A stretch of DNA of 64,000 bases, from the NCBI RefSeq assembly GCF_032190615.1, contig NZ_JAVLAT010000002.1, positions 672,001 to 736,000 of the forward strand. Reading direction: 5' to 3'. The stretch comes from Brucella pseudogrignonensis (GTDB taxonomy: Bacteria > Pseudomonadota > Alphaproteobacteria > Rhizobiales > Rhizobiaceae). Both the position numbers and the translations under genes were made by a program. The notes below the pieces were generated by a model. It did no database searches and was not told the origin of the DNA. It was given only the letters and a program-made list of their open reading frames with translations. Below are positions 59,133 through 64,000 of the stretch, one piece after another. Within the stretch, counting starts at the first letter, position 1. Each line of letters opens with the position of its first letter.

Positions 59133-60002
59133 ATGAAAACAATTGCTCGTCCGCGCCGTTCCGTTTTGTTTGTACCAGCTTCCAATAGCCGTGCGGTTGA
59201 AAAATCGCTGACGCTTGGAGCCGATTGCGTCATTTATGATTTGGAAGACTCTGTTGCGCCGGAAGCAAAACTTGCAGCGCGCGATGCATTGATTTCTTAT
59301 TTTTCTGAGCATCCAAACGTCGGCTTTGAGCGCGTTGTGCGCGTGAACGCCGCCGATACGCAATGGAATAAGGCTGATCTTAATGCCGCGGCAGAGATTG
59401 GCGCGGACGCGGTTTTGTTGCCGAAGGTTGAGCGTCCGCAGGACGTGATTGATGCGGCGAGCCTGCTTGATCGTCAGGATGCGGATCCTCAAATGTGCGT
59501 CTGGGCGATGATCGAAACCCCTCGCGGAATTCTCAATGCGGATGAGATTGCCGTACTGGGCCATCGCTCTGCCGCACGGCTTAGCTGTTTTGTCGTCGGG
59601 CCGAATGATATTGCGCTGGCAACCGGTGTGCGTCCGCAATCTGGGCGGCCTTATCTCGTCCCATGGCTGATGCAGATATTACTGGCCGCGCGTGCTGGTG
59701 GCATCGATGTGTTGGACGGCGTCTATAACGATTTTCGCGACACTGCAGGCTTTGAAGCGGAATGCATGCAGGGCGCTCTGATGGGCTTTGATGGCAAAAC
59801 CCTCATTCATCCCTCGCAGATTGAGGTAGCCAATCGCGCCTTCTCCCCTTCAGACGAAGATGTGGCAAATGCCCGTGCGGTGGTCGCTGCATTTGCGCAG
59901 CCAGAAAATGCTGACAAAGGCGTCGTATCGCTGAACGGCCAGATGGTCGAACGCCTGCACCTGAAAATGGCCGAGCGCCTGCTGGCTAAATCAATCTCGT
60001 AA
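59133..60002 (+). CDS. HpcH/HpaI-family CoA ester lyase (CitE-like)
   Basis: 289 residues from ATG at 59133; an in-frame GTG at 59094 is possible and neither has a strong ribosome site. The opening RSVLFVPASNSRAVEKSLTLGADCVIYDLEDSVAPEAK contains the metal-binding aspartate/glutamate, and ALMGFDGKTLIHPSQIE near residue 225 is the CoA-binding signature. Family members cleave malyl-CoA, citramalyl-CoA or citryl-CoA. With no citrate lyase subunits nearby, a malyl/citramalyl-CoA role is more likely. It is followed after 21 bases by a DUF1737 gene. Confidence 0.9.
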   Translation: MKTIARPRRSVLFVPASNSRAVEKSLTLGADCVIYDLEDSVAPEAKLAARDALISYFSEHPNVGFERVVRVNAADTQWNKADLNAAAEIGADAVLLPKVERPQDVIDAASLLDRQDADPQMCVWAMIETPRGILNADEIAVLGHRSAARLSCFVVGPNDIALATGVRPQSGRPYLVPWLMQILLAARAGGIDVLDGVYNDFRDTAGFEAECMQGALMGFDGKTLIHPSQIEVANRAFSPSDEDVANARAVVAAFAQPENADKGVVSLNGQMVERLHLKMAERLLAKSIS

Positions 60003-60023
60003 AAACTTAAAGGAAGAAAAACT

Positions 60024-60230
60024 ATGAAGCTCTATCGTTTCATCACTGGCCCAGATGATTCCGCATTCTGTCACCGTGTCACTGCAGCTTTGAACAAGGG
60101 CTGGCAGCTGCATGGTTCGCCAACCTATGCGTTCAATGCAGCAACAGGCGTGTTGCATTGCGGTCAGCCGGTTATCAAGGAAGTTGAGGGTGTCGAATAT
60201 ACGCCTGATATCAAGCTCGGCGAATATTGA
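60024..60230 (+). CDS. DUF1737 family protein
   Basis: 68 residues: MKLYRFITGPDDSAFCHRV, then ALNKGWQLHGSPTYAFN, typical of the small DUF1737 domain, which has no assigned role. It follows the CitE-like gene with an AAAGGAAG ribosome site and ends just before a strong terminator, so the two form an operon. In other alphaproteobacteria it also follows CoA lyase genes, to my recollection. Confidence 0.88.
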   Translation: MKLYRFITGPDDSAFCHRVTAALNKGWQLHGSPTYAFNAATGVLHCGQPVIKEVEGVEYTPDIKLGEY

Positions 60231-60239
60231 GAAGACAAC

Positions 60240-60264
60240 AAAAAGGCCGGGTTCCCGGCCTTTA
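60240..60264 (+). terminator. Terminator after the CitE-like operon
   Basis: AAAGGCCGGG and CCCGGCCTTT flank TT, and ACTTTTT follows. It lies ten bases after the DUF1737 stop codon. Confidence 0.9.
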
Positions 60265-60274
60265 CTTTTTCTGC

Positions 60275-60319
60275 GCATGTCTTTGTCCCAAAACCGGTTC
60301 CCACTTTTGGGAGACATGC
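60275..60319. repeat. Dispersed palindromic hairpin repeat
   Basis: GCATGTC/GACATGC and TCCCAAAA/TTTTGGGA form a long imperfect hairpin of 45 bases around CCGGTTCCCAC. Very similar elements are scattered through Brucella and related genomes as intergenic repeats. Only one copy is in this window. It lies two bases from the end of the convergent M3 peptidase gene and may also stop that transcript. Confidence 0.7.
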
Positions 60320-60321
60320 TG

Positions 60322-62370
60322 TTAATTCAATCCACGCTTTTCAATCATTGCATCCGGCGTTGGCATCTTACCACGGAAGGCTTTGTAAAGCTCTTCCGGG
60401 TCGCGGCTGCCACCAGCTGCATAGATATATTGCTTCAGCTTTGCTGCCAGTTCCGGATTGAAAGCATCGCCTGTTTCTTCAAAGGCCGAGAATGCATCGG
60501 CATCCAGCACCTCAGACCACATGTAGGAATAGTAGCCCGCCGAATAGCCGTCGCCGGAGAATACATGGGTGAAGTGCGGCGTGCGGTGACGCATGATGAT
60601 TGCGTCAGGCATTGAAAGTTTTTTCAGCGTTTCTGCTTCAAAAGCCAATGGGTCAGTGATTTTTTCCGTGCCTGTATGGAATGCCATATCGACAAGTGCG
60701 GACGAGGTGAACTCGACCGTGTTGAAGCCTGCATTAAATGAACGCGCAGCAAGCACCTTGTCGAGAAGCGCCTTTGGCATGGCCTCACCGGTGCGATAGT
60801 GAACGGCATATTTTTCAAGCACTTCAGGCACCGTTAGCCAATGCTCATAAAGCTGGGACGGCAGTTCAACGAAGTCTCGCGAAACAGCAGTGCCGGAAAT
60901 GGCAGGCCACGCCACATCCGAAAGAAGCCCATGCAGCGCATGGCCAAACTCGTGGAACAACGTGCGGGCATCATCAAGCGAGAGCAGGGCAGGTTCGCCA
61001 GCCTTGGGCTTCGCGAAATTCATAACATTGTAGATGAACGGCTTTTGCCCTGCATCGAGTTTATGACTTGATTGCAGTGAACTCATCCACGCGCCTGAGC
61101 GCTTTGATGTGCGGGCAAAGTAGTCGCCAAGGAATAAGCCACGCTCGCTGCCATCTGCATTGAGAACTTGAAACACGCGCACATCAGGGTGCCATGTCGG
61201 GATGCCTTTTTTCTCTTCGAAGCGAATGCCGAAAAGACGGGTGGCTACATCGAAGCTCGCTTCGATGATTTTTTCGAGCTGCAGATATGGCTTCAGCTCT
61301 GCTTCATCGAACGCAAATCGCTCGGCACGAAGCTTCTCGGCATAAAAACGCCAGTCCCACGGCGCGACTTTGTGATTATGACCATCAGCTGCGATCAGCC
61401 GTTCGAGTTCTGCTTCTTCGTCGCTCGCTTTGGCGCGTGCCTTGTCCCAGACTGGCTCTAACAGATCCATCACGGCTTTTGGTGTCTTGGCCATGGTGTC
61501 GTCGAGTTTGTATGCGGCAAAGTTGGTGTAGCCGAGCAGATGCGCTTTGCGTTCGCGCAGTTCGACCGTTTCGCGCACGATCTCGCGATTGTCAGTCTCG
61601 CCACCGTTTTCGCCGCGCTTGCCCCAGGCATTGAACGCTTGTTCGCGCAGTTCGCGGTTTTTCGAGAATGTCAGGAACGGCTCAACGATCGAACGAGACA
61701 GCGTAATTGCCCACGCATCCGGCTGACCGCGTTCTGCAGCGGCACTTTGCATGGCATTTTTCAGAAAATCGGGCAGTCCTGCAAGGTCAGCTTCATCGGT
61801 GATCAATAGGAACCAGCTTGCTTCATCCTTGAGTACATTCTGGCCGAAGCGTGCACCCAGACCAGCGAGCTTTTCATTGATGCCAGCGAGCTCCTGTTTG
61901 CCTGCTTCATCGAGCTTTGCGCCGGAACGGACAAAGCCTTTCCATGTCTTTTCCAATACCCGCTTTGTCTCAATGTCGAGATCAAGGTGACTGCGATTTT
62001 CATAAAGCGCATCAATGCGGGCAAACAGCTTTGGGTCCATCATGATGCGCGAATAATGACGCGACATCTTGGGCGCGATTTCCCGCTCCAGCGCCTGAAT
62101 GGTCTCGTTGGTGTGAGCACCAGCGCGAAGCCAGAAAATGGACGAAACGCGATCAAGCGATTGGCCGGTAAGCTGTAAAGCTTTTAGCGTATTTTCAATT
62201 GTTGGTTCAGCATCATCATTGATGATCGCTTCAACTTCCGCGAGATCTTCGGCCAAAGCTACGTCGAAAGTGGCGGCGAAATCATCGTCCTTAAATGCTG
62301 TGAAGTCCGGCAAACCAAGCGGTCCATTCCATTGGGTCAATGCGTGATTGTAGGGCTGCTTTTCGGACAT
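60322..62370 (-). CDS. M3 family oligopeptidase (oligopeptidase A / Dcp type)
   Basis: 682 residues, the standard size of cytosolic zinc oligopeptidases that degrade short peptides and signal peptides. The zinc motif LFHEFGHALHGLL is near residue 468, and the third ligand is probably in the following FVELPSQLYEHW segment. There is no signal peptide. It is divergent from mgtE with a 311-base gap between starts. Confidence 0.93.
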   Translation of the reverse strand: MSEKQPYNHALTQWNGPLGLPDFTAFKDDDFAATFDVALAEDLAEVEAIINDDAEPTIENTLKALQLTGQSLDRVSSIFWLRAGAHTNETIQALEREIAPKMSRHYSRIMMDPKLFARIDALYENRSHLDLDIETKRVLEKTWKGFVRSGAKLDEAGKQELAGINEKLAGLGARFGQNVLKDEASWFLLITDEADLAGLPDFLKNAMQSAAAERGQPDAWAITLSRSIVEPFLTFSKNRELREQAFNAWGKRGENGGETDNREIVRETVELRERKAHLLGYTNFAAYKLDDTMAKTPKAVMDLLEPVWDKARAKASDEEAELERLIAADGHNHKVAPWDWRFYAEKLRAERFAFDEAELKPYLQLEKIIEASFDVATRLFGIRFEEKKGIPTWHPDVRVFQVLNADGSERGLFLGDYFARTSKRSGAWMSSLQSSHKLDAGQKPFIYNVMNFAKPKAGEPALLSLDDARTLFHEFGHALHGLLSDVAWPAISGTAVSRDFVELPSQLYEHWLTVPEVLEKYAVHYRTGEAMPKALLDKVLAARSFNAGFNTVEFTSSALVDMAFHTGTEKITDPLAFEAETLKKLSMPDAIIMRHRTPHFTHVFSGDGYSAGYYSYMWSEVLDADAFSAFEETGDAFNPELAAKLKQYIYAAGGSRDPEELYKAFRGKMPTPDAMIEKRGLN

Positions 62371-62681
62371 CAGAGACTCCAGATAAAATGAATTCGATAT
62401 GTATCAGACTTAGGATTTTGCAACGGGCGAGACAAGGGTGCCACGGGATTATGAAAAAGCCTTCATGATTGAGAGGCGGGGGTTGACTTTCGAGGCAGCC
62501 GGGCGCAAATCAGCCACGCAGCCCCAACTCTTTGGCTGCATTTCAACCGGAGTCTTATTCTCTTATGCCAAGCGACAGTCACAGTCGATTGTTTCAGCCG
62601 TCAAGGCAGTTCGTGATCTGATCGTTTGCGGTCAGCTTGCACGGTCTGTCTTCGACGGCGGATCGACAGAAAGGCAAGCCT
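62371..62681 (+). promoter_or_regulatory. Long leader region of mgtE
   Basis: These 311 bases separate the M3 peptidase and mgtE starts. TTGACT at 62482-62487 is a possible -35. GCAGCC (62518-62523) and GGCTGC (62534-62539) form a hairpin. I do not recognise the conserved shape of a magnesium M-box here. A 115-codon frame crosses the region but runs into mgtE in another frame and lacks a credible product. Confidence 0.4.
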
Positions 62682-64000
62682 ATGACCGACAACAACTTCT
62701 CCTCCGAAGTATTCAATGTTGCCGACCTACCTGCTGCAGCAATCGCCAGCCGCATCGCCGATATTCGCACCGGCGACGCAGTTGAGATCGTCAACGAACT
62801 CGACGCAGATGATGCAGTCGCAGTTATCGCACAACTCTCGCAAGAAGACGCCATTCGTCTGCTTGATCAGCCGGAGCTTGAACGCGCAACTGAAATCCTG
62901 ACGATTCTTCCGCCCAATATTTCCAGTGAATTGCTGGACGGGATGTCCGCTGACCGTGCGACGGACGTCTTCCAGTCGATGGAAGATGCGGATCGGGCAC
63001 GCTTATTTCCCATTCTTGCGCCAGAAACAAAGGCCGCGCTGAAAAAGCTTATGGGCTATCCCACAAATACTGCGGGTAGCCTCATGACAATCGAGTTCAT
63101 CACTGTCCCGTCAAACTGGAATGTCGGGCAAACGCTTGAGCACATCCGAAAGGTGGAGCGCACACGCGAGACTGTTTACGCAATCTATGTGGTCGATCCG
63201 CAGACACGTGTTCTGCTGGGTGTGGTTAGTTTGCGCCGGCTGATTATCCGCGAGCTGGATGAGCCGATCCTTTCGCTCGCACGCGACGATGATCCTATTA
63301 CCATTTCACCAAACGCAGATCGTGAAGACGTTGCGCGCCTTTTCCGCAAGCACGATCTTCTGGCGGTTCCCGTCGTTGATGACAGCCGTCACATCATCGG
63401 CATTGTGACTGTCGATGATGTGTTGGATGCCATGACCGAGGATGCGAGCGAAGACGCCTATCGTTTCGGTGGTATGGAAGCACTCGACAAGCCATACATG
63501 CGCATTGGTTTCGGTGAAATGCTCAAAAAGCGCGGTGGCTGGCTGGGTATTCTGTTTCTCGGCGAAATGCTCACAGCCAGTGCGATGCAGCATTTTGAGC
63601 TGGAGCTGGAAAAGGCACTGGTTCTGACCTTGTTCATTCCGCTCATCATGTCTTCGGGTGGTAATTCGGGTTCGCAGGCCACATCGCTCATCATTCGTGC
63701 ACTGGCATTGCAGGAGCTGACACTTAAAGACTGGTGGCGGGTGGCAATTCGCGAAATACCGACAGGACTGGCTCTGGGCTCGTTCCTTGGCTTCATCGGC
63801 ATTGTTCGCATCGCTATTTGGCAGAATCTCGGCATCTATGATTATGGTGAGCATTGGATGCTGGTTGCAGCCACGGTGGGTATGGCACTTGTCTGTATCG
63901 TAACTTTTGGTTCGGTAACGGGGTCAATGCTGCCGTTTATCCTTCGCAGACTGGGCTTCGATCCAGCGAGTGCATCGGCACCTTTTGTTGCAACGCTCGT
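62682..64000 (+). CDS. mgtE: Magnesium transporter MgtE, 3' end off the window
   Basis: About 440 codons from ATG at 62682 to the window edge; the last part of the membrane domain is missing. The N-terminal superhelical domain (residues 1-115), two CBS domains (FITVPSNWNVGQTLEHI, then DDDPITISPNADREDVARLF and VDDVLDAMTED), the connecting helix and the membrane domain are seen. The membrane domain holds the signature FIPLIMSSGGNSGSQATSLIIRALA. MgtE is a magnesium-gated magnesium channel of the inner membrane. Confidence 0.95.
   Translation, partial: MTDNNFSSEVFNVADLPAAAIASRIADIRTGDAVEIVNELDADDAVAVIAQLSQEDAIRLLDQPELERATEILTILPPNISSELLDGMSADRATDVFQSMEDADRARLFPILAPETKAALKKLMGYPTNTAGSLMTIEFITVPSNWNVGQTLEHIRKVERTRETVYAIYVVDPQTRVLLGVVSLRRLIIRELDEPILSLARDDDPITISPNADREDVARLFRKHDLLAVPVVDDSRHIIGIVTVDDVLDAMTEDASEDAYRFGGMEALDKPYMRIGFGEMLKKRGGWLGILFLGEMLTASAMQHFELELEKALVLTLFIPLIMSSGGNSGSQATSLIIRALALQELTLKDWWRVAIREIPTGLALGSFLGFIGIVRIAIWQNLGIYDYGEHWMLVAATVGMALVCIVTFGSVTGSMLPFILRRLGFDPASASAPFVATL

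Noticed and set aside
62371..62681. Magnesium M-box riboswitch before mgtE
   Set aside because: The leader is long enough, but I could not find the conserved M-box helices; only a simple hairpin is visible.
62438..62785. 115-codon frame upstream of and overlapping mgtE
   Set aside because: It overlaps mgtE in another frame, ends in an Arg/His-rich tail, and is not a credible protein.
1..64000. CRISPR arrays, insertion sequences, prophage genes and rRNA
   Set aside because: None was seen on reading either strand; the only RNA gene found is tRNA-Gly.

Overview
The window looks like chromosomal DNA of an alphaproteobacterium of the Brucellaceae (Brucella/Ochrobactrum). Support: the style and gene content of the leuB, leuD, asd, serA and ohrR/ohr block, moderate GC, ABC transporters paired with LysR/Lrp/LacI regulators, and a dispersed hairpin repeat typical of the group. 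I see no phage, insertion sequence, CRISPR array or origin. The genus call comes from recognising protein families, not from a search.

1-9 kb: a leftward operon for D-amino-acid or related amino-acid use. It holds an Lrp regulator, a binding protein, two Asp/Glu-racemase-type proteins, a permease, an ATPase and a DadA-like dehydrogenase. A LysR gene and a convergent thiamine-diphosphate enzyme follow. 8.3-13 kb: a second LysR gene, divergent across a clear inverted repeat from an M20 amidohydrolase and an MHS-type transporter, then a glutaminase. 13-17 kb: a Gram-negative sortase next to its VIT/VWA target protein, with a divergent HTH regulator.

17-39 kb: a large amino-sugar/ketose island. 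The leftward operon encodes GH20 hexosaminidase, a sugar MFS protein, CutC, a regulator with an RpiR-type DNA-binding domain joined to a DeoR-type sensor, an AgaS-like SIS enzyme, a ROK kinase, NagA and a GatZ/KbaZ-family protein. A rightward operon encodes a Gfo/Idh dehydrogenase and a carbohydrate ABC importer. A second leftward operon (LacI-type regulator divergent) encodes a ribose-type ABC importer, a PfkB kinase resembling tagatose kinase, and a near-identical second GatZ/KbaZ. No catalytic GatY/KbaY aldolase is present. The simplest reading is that GalNAc and a ketose such as tagatose both reach tagatose-6-phosphate, and that the GatZ-type proteins act as 4-epimerases to fructose-6-phosphate.

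39-51 kb: a membrane-embedded AraC regulator divergent from a secreted hydrolase across a perfect operator-like repeat, small membrane proteins, tRNA-Gly(GCC), a ProX-type deacylase, a thioredoxin/TPR protein, a LON-domain protein, a Trm112-like protein, leuB, an Ada-type repair regulator and an MHS transporter with a large extra domain. 51-64 kb: serA, asd preceded by a threonine/lysine-rich leader peptide and terminator (a probable attenuator), ohrR/ohr with a palindromic operator, a DapA-like protein with a LysE exporter, a minimal metallopeptidase, leuD, a CitE-like lyase, an M3 oligopeptidase, and the start of mgtE running off the right edge.
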